Shown one piece after another: positions 1 through 8,648 of a stretch of DNA of 37,501 bases (position 1 is the first letter of the stretch; each line of letters begins with the position of its first letter). A program made the translations under genes and the position numbers. The notes under the pieces were generated by a model. It was not told the DNA's origin and made no database searches. It saw only the letters and a list, made by a program, of their open reading frames with translations. This stretch comes from Verrucomicrobiia bacterium (GTDB lineage: Bacteria > Verrucomicrobiota > Verrucomicrobiia > Opitutales > Opitutaceae): the NCBI GenBank assembly GCA_011525695.1, contig WYBX01000016.1:1-37501 (forward strand), given 5' to 3'.

Positions 1-98
1 AACCGTTCGACATGCTTCTGACGCTGCTGCAGAGTGAATCTCTTCCGCCTCCTTCGGGTGATAGCCATCCCCAAGTCTATCCAACTCAGCCACGACCG

Positions 99-461
99 TC
101 ACCACGTCCAAATTGAACGGTTACGGTAGAGGAACCAGCGCTTCGATTTGTTCTTCTCGAGCCAGTCGATCGAGCGCTCCGTGTAGGCATCGGTGGTGTA
201 GAACGCGAGGTCCGTCACCGCGCGCACGTCGTTTGACAGGCGCGAATCGACGAAGCCTGCGGCCTCGAGGCTTGGAATCGCGCCGCGGAGCGATTCCGCA
301 CTTTGACTTGGCGTCATACTGCCGACCGGGGATCGTGCAACCTCCAACCCGCCCGGGATCTCATCTCGCTGTACGCGTCGTTCCGCCACGCGGTTCCTGG
401 TCGCCGCCGCGTCGACCGGTGTCGCCGGACCCTCAGTAACCCGCGACATTATTCCGGCCAT
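99..461 (-). pseudogene. Sulfatase-like remnant (truncated)
   Basis: A 120-codon minus-strand frame. Only its C-terminal third looks like protein: FYTTDAYTERSIDWLEKNK followed by RWFLY resembles the segment in formylglycine-dependent sulfatases that precedes the 'FFLYLAYNAPH' active-site strand. The frame stops shortly after, where a full sulfatase would continue for several hundred residues. The N-terminal part does not look like the family, and the CxPxR maturation motif is absent. I read it as a degraded fragment downstream of the TonB receptor gene. It could also be a chance frame; the match is by eye and short. Confidence 0.35.
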
Positions 462-479
462 CGGGCAAGCAGCCGCTAG

Positions 480-3400
480 TCAGAACCGGCCGCTAATTCC
501 CATCTTCCACATGGTCGTGTACAGGTCGCTACGGCTCCGCCGGGACTCCGTGAACGTGTACTCGTGATTCGTCGGCTCATTGAAAACGTTGATCACGTCC
601 AGGAAGATTCCCAGCCGCGGGCTGAAATCGTACCGAAGATTCAGGTCGATTGGCATGTTATCAATGACATACTCCCGACGGGAGGGATCCGTCTCGTACG
701 AATCCAAGTGGACGTCGGTGTAATTTGCCTGCACGCGGACGGTCCAATTGTGTCCGATATAAGAGAGCCCCATGTTTGCCGTGCGCGGCACGAAATTTTC
801 CAGTTCCGCGTTCGTCACGATCGTTCCAGGGCCGGAATAGTTGCCCTCACTCTCCAACCATGTGTAATTTGCGAAGGCACCAAAGCCCTTCCAGAAGCCG
901 GGTAGAAAGGAGAACTGCTGTTGGTAAGCGAACTCAAAGCCCTTGATCGTGGCGGAGCCACCATTGAAGTCAGTCCTCAGAGCATAGCCCACGTACTCGT
1001 CTCCAAAGCGATTGCCCGGCTCGAGCGTGCCGGCATTGTCGTTGAAGATGAAGTCCGAGATCTCCTTGTGAAATGCGCCGATCGACAGCAGGCCGGAGGG
1101 CTCGAAGTAATATTCCAGGGCGACATCGAAGTTGTCGGAGTACTGCGGGCGCAGTTCGGTGTTGTTGGCGTCGATTTCCTGATCCTCGTGATCGATCGTA
1201 GCGATTGGGAGAAGGGTGGCGAAGTTCGGCCGTCCAATACCGGTTGACCAGCTGGCGCGCGCCACGAGACCGGGGCGCAGCTCAGACCGCAGGTGGATGC
1301 CCGGGAAGAAATCCCTATAGCTGCTGCTCGCGCGGCTCGGATTGCCGTACTCTGCGATGGTGCGGCGGCGGATCTCGTCGTTCGTCAGCGCTCCAGTCCA
1401 GGCGTTGCGGCGTGCCTGCTCCTCGGGGGTCACCTCCTGGATATAGCCCCTGGCCTCGAGCCGGGTTTCCTCCATCCGCACGCCTGTGAGAACGTTCAAC
1501 TTTCCGAAGTCGATCCCGAACATCAGATATCCGGCGTAGACCTCCTCGCTCGCCTTGCCGTCGTTCACAATCGAGTTGGTCACGCTGTTGGCGACGTTCA
1601 AGCTGAAGTCGTCGGGGCTGTTTTTGATGGCCGCCGCGACCATCGGTACGTTGAAGAATGGGATCGCTGGATAGATGCCGTCATAGGACGAATACTTGTA
1701 GCCGGCATCGTAGAAGCCCACCTGGTTGCCCCCGACGTAAGTGTTAAATGCGGTTTCAGCGTCGTGATTGCGCTCCTGGCTGCGCATCCGAAGCCCCATC
1801 TTGATATAGGTGGGAAGTCTCGTCTCAAATGGCCTCCGGAGGTTTACTTGCGCCCCAATTATCTCGTCATTGGTGGTGTCGTCGCGCTGTTGCAGGGGAA
1901 TGAAGGCGTAGTTCGCGGGATTGAGATAATCCGGGCCGCTGGTCTGGGTCAGGTGGATGACCTTCCCTCCCTGATCCCGGCGCTGCATGAAGCCGACGCC
2001 GCGGACTTCCGAATGGAAGATATCGCGGTGCATGGTGCCCTCCGACGGCGAAAAGTTGGCGTTCCAGTCGATCGTGGACTTGCCCCGTTGCATCTCGCCG
2101 CCCACCTGGAAGTTGTATGTTGTGATTTCGCGATTCCGGTTCACTTGCAAGAGTCGGAAACGGTGGTTGATGGTTTCGGTCACCGTGTCCGTCCATCCCG
2201 GGACAACATTGGGCGAGGGGGAATTGGTGGAGATGTTTGTCATCGTGCCCTGATGCCGGTCGAGGGAATCAGCATAGTACGCAAACATCGAGTTGAAGTA
2301 AATCGATGCGGTCTCGCTCAGCTTGTAATCGATCCGCAACCCGAGCCCTGCGCGCTTGTGTTTGAGTTCGTCCTCGCCGCGTTCAGTTGAATAGAACCAG
2401 GCCGGCCGGCTGGTGTCGGTCGTGCGTTCCCATACGACGTTGCTTGAATCCCGGGGCTTGTGCGACTCGCTGTAACTGCTGGTCAGCAGCAGCCCAAGCC
2501 GTTTCTCTGGGCTCACGACATCGGAGTACATGAAGTTCCCAAGCGGAACAAAGGTCTCGCGATCGGGGTTGAACGAGGTTCCCGCCGTGTAGCTGATCGT
2601 CCGCTCCCTGCGGTCGAGGGCGCTCTTGGTCTTCAGGTTGACCGCGCCTCCAATCGAATCCGCATCCATGTCCGGCGTGGGAGCCTTCGTCACCTCAATC
2701 GATTCGATGAAATCCGCGGGAACCTTGTCGATTTCGAATCCGCGCGAAAGCCCATCTCCGAATCCTGGCGAACCGCTGGCCGCCCGCGTACCGTCAATGG
2801 TGACGGCATTCAGATCGGCGCTGACGCCTCGGACCTGCACGCGGTAGATTTCACCCTCCGACTTTTCCGTGCCGATGCCCGGCAACCGAAGGAGAAAGTT
2901 GCCGAGGTTTTGATCGGCGATGTTGCCAAAGGCGTCCGAGGAGAGAACACTTTTGATGTTGGGCGCAATCCGTTGCATCGTGACGGCCAGCGCATTGCCC
3001 TCGCGCTCGCCGGCGACAACGAACTTATCCAATTGGTAGATCTCGGAGGTCAGCCGGACGTCCTGATAGACGGTGGCTCCCGGTACGACGTTCACAGTGA
3101 TCGACTGGTTGTCCAATCCTGTATAGGCGATGTTGAGCTGGTGCTGGCCTGCCGGAACCTGGGGAAAGCTGAACCGTCCATCGCGCGCAGTGAGCGCGGA
3201 GAGCCCCGCCGGCTCCAGGGTTATCATCGCACCTTCAAGGTAGGCCCTCGTGCCGGCGTTGCTGACGTGGCCCGTGACAGTTCCAGCGGACTGTGCCATG
3301 GCGCCAGGCGCGGCTTGAGCATCGACGACACCGAACGGACCGATCAAAAACGCAAGGCCGGTCGCGAGCCAGGAGCGAGGTTTGCCGACAGGTTTTGCAG

Positions 3401-3854
3401 GGATCATGGGTTCTGAGTTTGGTTGGAGTTGAGGTTTGGAATCATGTCCAACCTCCTCGTGCGGGGTCGACGCAGGTCGGCGGCTGATTACGAACCCGCC
3501 TGTCGCTTCATCGTGAAGGACAATGAGCGACGTACCGGCGAGCATCCGGTCGATCGCTTCACGCGGCGAAAATTCGCCGCTGATTGCGTTCGTCTGCTCG
3601 CCGCGTACCTTGTCCATGAGGAAGAAAATCTGCCGGCCGCAAAGGGCGGCAAACTGCCGGAGGGTCATGGCTGCGTCTCCGCGAGGGAGATTGTACATCC
3701 GCTTCGGCTCCGCGCGTTCGCTCGCCGCCACCGCCGGTAACGCGCCGTATAGACTTACGGCGACACAGGAAGGGGCGGTGGTGAGGCAAGCAGACACGCA
3801 GAGGAGTAGGACCACCCCTGAAACGCAGCCGCGCGCATAATGGACTAATGCCAC
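480..3854 (-). CDS. TonB-dependent receptor with N-terminal STN domain
   Basis: Outer-membrane TonB-dependent receptor of about 1124 residues, probably importing a siderophore, glycan fragment or other large ligand (substrate unknown). Order: signal peptide (about 1-40), STN signalling domain (about 60-118, with LRQFAALCGRQIFFLMDKV), a second signal-peptide-like stretch (about 150-181), a carboxypeptidase-regulatory-like domain (about 188-260), plug (about 300-410, with LPGIGTEKSEGE), then the beta barrel ending in a terminal Phe (GISGRF), as barrel proteins do. STN domains contact a FecR protein, and fecR and a sigma gene lie just upstream, so a FecIRA-type circuit is inferred. The frame is open back into fecR. 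I place the start after the fecR stop at GTG 3854, before the hydrophobic segment. A CTG at 3878, six nt after AGGAG, is an alternative. Confidence 0.9.
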   Translation of the reverse strand: MALVHYARGCVSGVVLLLCVSACLTTAPSCVAVSLYGALPAVAASERAEPKRMYNLPRGDAAMTLRQFAALCGRQIFFLMDKVRGEQTNAISGEFSPREAIDRMLAGTSLIVLHDEATGGFVISRRPASTPHEEVGHDSKPQLQPNSEPMIPAKPVGKPRSWLATGLAFLIGPFGVVDAQAAPGAMAQSAGTVTGHVSNAGTRAYLEGAMITLEPAGLSALTARDGRFSFPQVPAGQHQLNIAYTGLDNQSITVNVVPGATVYQDVRLTSEIYQLDKFVVAGEREGNALAVTMQRIAPNIKSVLSSDAFGNIADQNLGNFLLRLPGIGTEKSEGEIYRVQVRGVSADLNAVTIDGTRAASGSPGFGDGLSRGFEIDKVPADFIESIEVTKAPTPDMDADSIGGAVNLKTKSALDRRERTISYTAGTSFNPDRETFVPLGNFMYSDVVSPEKRLGLLLTSSYSESHKPRDSSNVVWERTTDTSRPAWFYSTERGEDELKHKRAGLGLRIDYKLSETASIYFNSMFAYYADSLDRHQGTMTNISTNSPSPNVVPGWTDTVTETINHRFRLLQVNRNREITTYNFQVGGEMQRGKSTIDWNANFSPSEGTMHRDIFHSEVRGVGFMQRRDQGGKVIHLTQTSGPDYLNPANYAFIPLQQRDDTTNDEIIGAQVNLRRPFETRLPTYIKMGLRMRSQERNHDAETAFNTYVGGNQVGFYDAGYKYSSYDGIYPAIPFFNVPMVAAAIKNSPDDFSLNVANSVTNSIVNDGKASEEVYAGYLMFGIDFGKLNVLTGVRMEETRLEARGYIQEVTPEEQARRNAWTGALTNDEIRRRTIAEYGNPSRASSSYRDFFPGIHLRSELRPGLVARASWSTGIGRPNFATLLPIATIDHEDQEIDANNTELRPQYSDNFDVALEYYFEPSGLLSIGAFHKEISDFIFNDNAGTLEPGNRFGDEYVGYALRTDFNGGSATIKGFEFAYQQQFSFLPGFWKGFGAFANYTWLESEGNYSGPGTIVTNAELENFVPRTANMGLSYIGHNWTVRVQANYTDVHLDSYETDPSRREYVIDNMPIDLNLRYDFSPRLGIFLDVINVFNEPTNHEYTFTESRRSRSDLYTTMWKMGISGRF

Positions 3855-3894
3855 TGGAAAAAACTTTCGCGCGAGCAGGCAGGACTCCTGACAT

Positions 3895-4935
3895 CTAACG
3901 CGCGCGACGCAACCGAATCTGCCCAGCCAACTGCCGCTCGACGAGAATATCTCCATCCTGCTCGAGCAGCCGTACGAACGCGTCGACCTGATCCAGGGCG
4001 AATACTCCGCCGATCTTGCGCTCACCCAGATCCGCGTCCTCCACTACGAGTTGCGTCATATTGCGACGGTTGAATCGGATCACGACTTCGCGGAGCGGGA
4101 CGTCGCTGAAGCTCGTCATCGAGTTCTGCCAGGTAAGGATGTCGCGAACCGTTCGCTCGTCCACATGCTCGATCATTGGCCGGACGGCCGGGTCGTCGCG
4201 CGAAACCTGCGTGCGTTCGCCAGCGTGCAGCAACGACGGCGCGCGAACGTCCGATGGCACCGGTGCATCCGGGCGAGTGAGCTCGATCGTACCCTCCACC
4301 ACGAGCACATCCACCTTCTCGCTCGCGAGCCGCACATTGAATGCGGTGCCAACCGCGCGCACCGAAACTCCGCCCGCCGTAACGATAAACGGCCTCGCCG
4401 TGTCAGGCGCCACTTGAAAATGCGCTTCACCTTCGTTCAGGGTGATGCGCCGCTCCCCGGCGGTAAAGCGCACCGCCACGTTGCTGCCAATGTTGATGTC
4501 CATCATGGATCCATCAGGGAGCACCTGGCTGCGTTGCGCGGTTGCATCGGTTGTGTAATGTTTCTCAGACGGAGCAGGCGCGCGGCCGAAGGCACCCCAC
4601 CAAACGGTCAACCCAATGACCAACGCAGCCGCCAGTCCCGCAGTCCACGCCAGCCGCGGAAACGGGATGGGCCGCCTGGACGCACCTGGCGCGGATGTCG
4701 GGCGAACACTCGCGAGGCGCGCCTCCAGCGGCGATCGGACCGCAGGCATTTCATCCAGCAACGCCAGCGTCCGCTCTATTCGTACCACGGCGCGCGCATG
4801 CCGCGGATCGCGGTGGCACCACTTGGTGAACTCTTCCGCGCGTGCGGCCGTGAAGCCTTCTTCACGTTCATACAGCCACTCGGCCGCCACTTCATCGAGC
4901 GTGCCTTTGGCAGGGGGGAGATCAGACGCACTCAT
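3895..4935 (-). CDS. FecR-family anti-sigma/sigma regulator
   Basis: Inner-membrane regulator of about 346 residues that would relay receptor occupancy to the sigma factor encoded just upstream. Visible parts: an N-terminal DUF4880 cytoplasmic segment (EVAAEWLYEREEGFTAARAE), one transmembrane helix at about 96-116 (LAWTAGLAAALVIGLTVWW), a periplasmic FecR domain (VLPDGSMMDINIGSNVAV, then GTAFNVR), and a C-terminal DUF4974-like, STN-resembling segment (FSDVPLREVVIRFNRRN). The ATG at 4935 is chosen because it sits 2 nt after the sigma stop and begins MSASDLPP. A longer frame to 5010 would overlap the sigma gene and adds no recognisable domain. The receptor gene follows directly, giving the order sigma-fecR-receptor. 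Confidence 0.92.
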   Translation of the reverse strand: MSASDLPPAKGTLDEVAAEWLYEREEGFTAARAEEFTKWCHRDPRHARAVVRIERTLALLDEMPAVRSPLEARLASVRPTSAPGASRRPIPFPRLAWTAGLAAALVIGLTVWWGAFGRAPAPSEKHYTTDATAQRSQVLPDGSMMDINIGSNVAVRFTAGERRITLNEGEAHFQVAPDTARPFIVTAGGVSVRAVGTAFNVRLASEKVDVLVVEGTIELTRPDAPVPSDVRAPSLLHAGERTQVSRDDPAVRPMIEHVDERTVRDILTWQNSMTSFSDVPLREVVIRFNRRNMTQLVVEDADLGERKIGGVFALDQVDAFVRLLEQDGDILVERQLAGQIRLRRAR

Positions 4936-4937
4936 AT

Positions 4938-5495
4938 TCAAGGTTCGGCACGTTTTACGGAAGCGGGAACGTCCTCCAGGAAACCATGTTTCTCGAAGAA
5001 TGCAGCGCAATGGCGCATCCCCTTCACAATGTGCAGCCGCACGGTGTTCGGTGAAATCCCGAGCCGACTGGCAATTTCCTTGTAGGCGAGTCCATCGAGA
5101 TGGCGCAGCATGATGACCTCCCGGCAGCGTCCCGGGAGCGAAGCGATCGCTTCAATCAGCACCTCCACCCGCTGCTGGCGCTCGAGCGACTCCAGAATGC
5201 CAGGCGCTTCATCGAGCAGCGGCATATTCATAAGCTCGGAAATCGGCTCGTGGATGACAGCCTGCCGGCGCCGCAAAAGGTCGATCGCCAAATTTCGTGC
5301 GACCGTGAAAAGGAAACCCTTCGCATGTACCGGGCGGCCATTGCCCTCCGCACGCAGAAGCCGTACGTAAGCTTCCTGCACGATGTCCTCGTGATCCGGC
5401 AACGACGGAAACCGGTTCAATAGATAGCCGCGCAACAGAGGTTCATGGGGCTTTACCTCCTCAGCAAACCACCGGGCTTGTTCGATCGGCGACAT
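4938..5495 (-). CDS. ECF RNA polymerase sigma factor (FecI-like)
   Basis: Extracytoplasmic-function sigma factor of 185 residues. Region 2 is visible as DHEDIVQEAYVRLLRAE followed by KGFLFTVARNLAIDLLRRR. Region 4 has the helix-turn-helix LPGRCREVIMLRHLDG with KEIASRLGISPNTVRLHI. Regions 1.1 and 3 are absent, as expected for this class. It is first in a three-gene unit with fecR and an STN-bearing TonB receptor, so it most likely activates transcription of the receptor, and perhaps of itself, when ligand is bound. ATG 5495 is the natural start; no strong ribosome-binding sequence precedes it. Confidence 0.94.
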   Translation of the reverse strand: MSPIEQARWFAEEVKPHEPLLRGYLLNRFPSLPDHEDIVQEAYVRLLRAEGNGRPVHAKGFLFTVARNLAIDLLRRRQAVIHEPISELMNMPLLDEAPGILESLERQQRVEVLIEAIASLPGRCREVIMLRHLDGLAYKEIASRLGISPNTVRLHIVKGMRHCAAFFEKHGFLEDVPASVKRAEP

Positions 5496-5863
5496 GGGGG
5501 TGGATCTTCGCCATCACGAAGACACAAACACACGATCTGAATCTGCATCCAATGCTGTCGAGCGCAATCTGGGAAAACGGAGCGCCCGAAAGCTTTTCCT
5601 ATTTTGCACTAGACCAGAAGTGCGGCGCGAACGTGTTAAGGAGATACGCTGGCAGACGAGTGTCGCTTCATTCTTCGAGGGCCACCTCTGCGCGGGCCGC
5701 GAACGGCGCGGGGGCCGTCCCTCCAAAAGAACAGTTCATTCCTGCCGGCAGACGAGAACGGCCGGCGCATGCGAGGTGCCGAGTGCCGGAGCTAATCCAG
5801 ATAGCGTGCGGCTGACAGACACGCATCGCGTGAAGGGGGGAGTCATATTGTTCGTCCTGTGTT
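5496..5863. other. Intergenic region upstream of the ECF sigma operon
   Basis: A 368-nt spacer between two minus-strand genes. It should contain the promoter of the sigma-fecR-receptor operon and the 3' end of the membrane-protein transcript. A short AT-rich stretch occurs around 5600-5615, but I see no convincing -35/-10 pair, terminator or gene. Confidence 0.4.
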
Positions 5864-6553
5864 CTAACGCTTTTCCCTCGCAGCACGTTCAATCCGACGA
5901 AATACCGACAGCCGAATCATGCACCAAGCCAGCAAAAACAGGGTCATGCCCAGGATCGGCAGTGCAAAAGGCCAGACACTTGGTCCGACAGTGACCCGCC
6001 AGATGATCAGCGCCATCGAGCCGACGGTCCAGCCAATGGCAGCCGGCACCCACAAATCGCTCCGTCGACTTTGCAGCATCGCGATCACCGCGGCTCCTGC
6101 GCTTACGACCATCCTTTCCCTCGCCCCGTAATCGTCGGCAAGATTGCGGTCCAGGAGCCCGGGACGCTCCGAAAGAATCTGCGGCCGAACCAACAGGCAA
6201 TAGGTCCGCCACTCGATTTCGCGGTCGATCGGCTCGGATGCACGACGGGCACAGGCGACAGCAAAAGCCAGCGCGGCGCCTAGTCCGACCACCCCCATCC
6301 AAAGGATCCAATCGATCACTGGAACAATATTCTCTCTCAGCGAGGGCTCGATTAGAATTCCGAACAATGCCACCCCGGCAGCGCAGACGCCGATGGTGGC
6401 AGCTGCCCACCCAGGCGTCTTCAGATTGAAACCGAAAGCATCGCGCAGGAGGAGTAGGAAGACATGGCGCGCTGCGCCATTCAGACCTTCCCGGTCTGCC
6501 AAGTCGTCTATGACCGGCGTGGCTTGGTCGAAATACCTCAATGGCAATCTCAT
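5864..6553 (-). CDS. Hypothetical membrane protein, four TM helices
   Basis: Protein of about 229 residues that I do not recognise. It has a short cytoplasmic N-terminus (MRLPLRYFDQATPVIDDLAD) and four hydrophobic stretches in two pairs: GWAAATIGVCAAGVALFGIL, WILWMGVVGLGAALAFAVA, LWVPAAIGWTVGSMALIIW and FALPILGMTLFLLAWCMIRL. A charged loop of about 60 residues lies between the pairs, and the C-terminus is basic (RRIERAAREKR). The ATG at 6553 is preferred over an upstream in-frame TTG at 6586. No operon partner is visible. Composition looks like real coding sequence, but function is unknown. Confidence 0.6.
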   Translation of the reverse strand: MRLPLRYFDQATPVIDDLADREGLNGAARHVFLLLLRDAFGFNLKTPGWAAATIGVCAAGVALFGILIEPSLRENIVPVIDWILWMGVVGLGAALAFAVACARRASEPIDREIEWRTYCLLVRPQILSERPGLLDRNLADDYGARERMVVSAGAAVIAMLQSRRSDLWVPAAIGWTVGSMALIIWRVTVGPSVWPFALPILGMTLFLLAWCMIRLSVFRRIERAAREKR

Positions 6554-6659
6554 CAAACTGGTGGACCGATTAACCACTAACCGCAAAGCAAGGAAAAAGT
6601 TGGTTCACCACTCTAAGACGAACGAAGTGCCACAATTGCTGAAAGGAAACTGGATTTAA

Positions 6660-6701
6660 GGGGGATCGGATCCGGGTGGGGTTTAAGGGGACGGTGAGGG
6701 G
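6660..6701 (+). repeat. G-run cluster (possible G-quadruplex)
   Basis: Four G-runs in 42 nt on the plus strand: GGGGG at 6660, GGGTGGGG at 6674, GGGG at 6687 and GGGG at 6698, followed nearby by a CCCC run. The last three runs have loops of 5 and 7 nt. The stretch lies in the gene-free region between nuoN and the membrane protein gene. Besides quadruplex potential, it may be the decayed end of a REP-like element. Confidence 0.35.
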
Positions 6702-6992
6702 TAGGAACGGAATCGGACCCCTGTAGTCCCCCAACTCTCGAGGTCGCCTGACCGGCCACCGGTGTGAGAACGGAGATACAGCGATAAAAAACCCAACAAT
6801 TCGTCCGATTTTGGCGCCACGCAGGAGGATTTTCGGACGTCAGTCGTTGCAGTCACGAGGCGCAGCGACACACCTTCGGCTTCTCGCTGTCAAGCAGTTA
6901 GGCTTCAAACTGCGTCCACAGCGTCGGCTTGGACAAAGTCCTCGGCTGGGTAGACATGCCGGGCGCCGCTCGCACTCCAGAGGTTGGCTCCG

Positions 6993-7130
6993 TCATAACG
7001 GTACGCCCTCAGCCTGGATATCCGCGGCGAGCCGCAACTCGCGTCGGGCAAGGTCACCGAATTCCGCTTCGGTAACAATCACGGGCGAAACCACGATGCC
7101 GTGCGCGAGCAGTGCTTCGGTGCCAAGCCG
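6993..7130 (-). pseudogene. Remnant of an MNT-type nucleotidyltransferase (C-terminus)
   Basis: A 45-codon minus-strand frame bounded by stops reads HGIVVSPVIVTEAEFGDLA then RRELRLAADIQAEGVPL. This is the characteristic C-terminal end of small nucleotidyltransferase-domain proteins of MNT/HEPN toxin-antitoxin modules ('..ISPVVLTEAEFERL..DIEREGVPL'). The catalytic GSxxxGxxxxxSDxD part is missing; a TGA lies just upstream of the match, and nuoN ends at 7173. It is best read as a decayed toxin-antitoxin gene whose 5' part has been lost. Identification is by eye. Confidence 0.45.
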
Positions 7131-7147
7131 TCAATGCCGCGCCGGTG

Positions 7148-7167
7148 CCCGGGCGGCGCCGGCCCGG
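7148..7167 (-). terminator. GC-rich hairpin after nuoN
   Basis: CCGGGC and GCCCGG arms of 6 bp around a GC-rich loop lie 6 nt past the nuoN stop. There is no U-tract, so intrinsic termination is uncertain. It is listed because it is the only stem-loop at the end of the long nuo transcript. Confidence 0.3.
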
Positions 7168-7172
7168 TGGCA

Positions 7173-8648
7173 TCAGCTTCGGAACAGGCGGAGGATCAGC
7201 GATGGGAAAAGCCCCGTGAGCAGGAGGAACAGCGCGATCAAAACCAGCGTGACGCCGGCGGCGCGAGGCACCGCAATCCGCCGCGTTTGAGCCGGCTCGG
7301 CCGGCGTGACCAGCGCCTGCTTCAGGATGACCAGATAATAGTAGAGCGCGACGGCACTCAGCAGGATCGCCAGGATGGCGAGCCAGCCCAGGGGACCGGC
7401 GAGTCCGTTGATTCGCAGCGCGGCCGCGAACACGGCGAACTTCCCAAAGAAGCCCGCGAGGGGGGGAATCCCGGCGAGCGAAAGGATGAAGAAGAGCAGG
7501 CAGCCGGCGAGCAGCGGCGAGCGGCGCTGCAACCCGGCCAGATCGGAGATTTTGTGGCAGCCGCCCGCGGCATCGACCACGGCGATCACGCCGAAGGCGC
7601 CCACCGTGGCGAGCCCATAGGTGGCCGCGTAATAAAACAGCGGTCCCGGGCCGCTGACCCGGGCCGCCATGACGCCGAGCAGCAGCGAGCCGGCATGGGC
7701 AATCGCGGAATAGGCCAACAGCCGGCGGACATTCCACTGCGCGAGCGCCGCGAGATTGCCCAGGAGCATCGACGCGCCGGCCAGGATCGCCACCGCGGGC
7801 AGCCAGCCGGGCGCACCTTGGAATGTGGATACGCTGCCAGCAGCCGGGCCCAGCCCGTGCCAGAAGAGCCGGAGGAAAAGCACGAATCCGGCGAGCTTTG
7901 AGGCCGACGCGATCAGCGCGGCGGAGGAAGGGGGCGCGCCCTGATAGGCATCCGGCGCCCACAGGTGAAAGGGAGCGGCGGCGGCCTTGAACCCAAATGC
8001 GACCAGCACCATCACCAGGGCAACGACGAGCAGCGGCGTGGCGCGCTGCACCTGGAGTTGCTCCGCGATTACCATGAAATCGATCGAGCCCGTCAGACCG
8101 TAGAGCAGGCTGAATCCAAAGAGAAGAAACGCGGCGGCGATGCCGCCAAAGAGGAAATACTTCAGTGCCGCCTCCGCGGACTCGCGCCGGGTTTTGTCGA
8201 AGCCGGCAAGCACGTAAAGCGAAAGGCTGGCCAGTTCGAGCGCGGCAAATGCCACCAACAATTGCTGGGCCGCCGCCATCAAGGTGAAGCCGGTGGTGGC
8301 GAACAGGATGGTGGCCACGTATTCGGCGGGATGGGGCAGCCGCAGCACGCCGGGCAGCAGTGCCAGCGTCAGCCCGCTGAGCAACAGGACGCCGGTACGC
8401 GTCGCCATCGTCAGAGAATCCAGGACCAGCACGCCACCAAACACCGATCCTTCCGCCCCGGCATTGATGGCATGCCAGGCTGCCATCGTCACCGCGAGGA
8501 GCCCGAGGGTTGCCGCCGCACGGATCCGCCGGACGGGCGATTGCGTCCGGCCGATCGTCAGGTCGACGGCGAGCACGATGAGCGCACCGAGGACCAGCGA
8601 GGCCTCTGGCAGCAGTGCGTGCAAGAGTTGGGGAAAGCTGAGGGTCAC
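7173..8648 (-). CDS. nuoN: NADH-quinone oxidoreductase subunit N
   Basis: Membrane-arm antiporter-like subunit of complex I, 491 residues, about the usual length, with some 14 hydrophobic helices. The ion-path residues are visible: TM5 Glu in AFAALELASLSLYVLAG, TM7 Lys in AFGFKAAAAPFHLWAPDAY, TM8 Lys in LIASASKLAGFVLF and TM12 Lys in PPLAGFFGKFAVF. The GTG at 8648 overlaps the nuoM stop by 4 nt (GTGA) and begins VTLSFPQLLHALLPE; the open frame extends far upstream but only as a shadow of nuoM. Last gene of the operon. Confidence 0.95.
   Translation of the reverse strand: MTLSFPQLLHALLPEASLVLGALIVLAVDLTIGRTQSPVRRIRAAATLGLLAVTMAAWHAINAGAEGSVFGGVLVLDSLTMATRTGVLLLSGLTLALLPGVLRLPHPAEYVATILFATTGFTLMAAAQQLLVAFAALELASLSLYVLAGFDKTRRESAEAALKYFLFGGIAAAFLLFGFSLLYGLTGSIDFMVIAEQLQVQRATPLLVVALVMVLVAFGFKAAAAPFHLWAPDAYQGAPPSSAALIASASKLAGFVLFLRLFWHGLGPAAGSVSTFQGAPGWLPAVAILAGASMLLGNLAALAQWNVRRLLAYSAIAHAGSLLLGVMAARVSGPGPLFYYAATYGLATVGAFGVIAVVDAAGGCHKISDLAGLQRRSPLLAGCLLFFILSLAGIPPLAGFFGKFAVFAAALRINGLAGPLGWLAILAILLSAVALYYYLVILKQALVTPAEPAQTRRIAVPRAAGVTLVLIALFLLLTGLFPSLILRLFRS

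Noticed and set aside
1..106. An open minus-strand frame reading VVAELDRLGDGYHPKEAEEI at the left edge
   Set aside because: It has no clear start, no recognised family and runs off the window; too short to support.
3559..3894. An ATG frame overlapping the fecR stop (ATG 3894)
   Set aside because: It encodes an arginine-rich shadow; the receptor signal peptide and STN domain are in a different frame.
6683..6871. Possible tRNA-like stretch (GGTCCGATTCC resembles a T-loop) on the minus strand
   Set aside because: The flanking T-stem does not pair and no acceptor or anticodon arm could be built.
7054..7962. Long arginine-rich open frames opposite or across nuo genes
   Set aside because: They are shadows caused by high GC; the nuo proteins in the other frames have clear family motifs.
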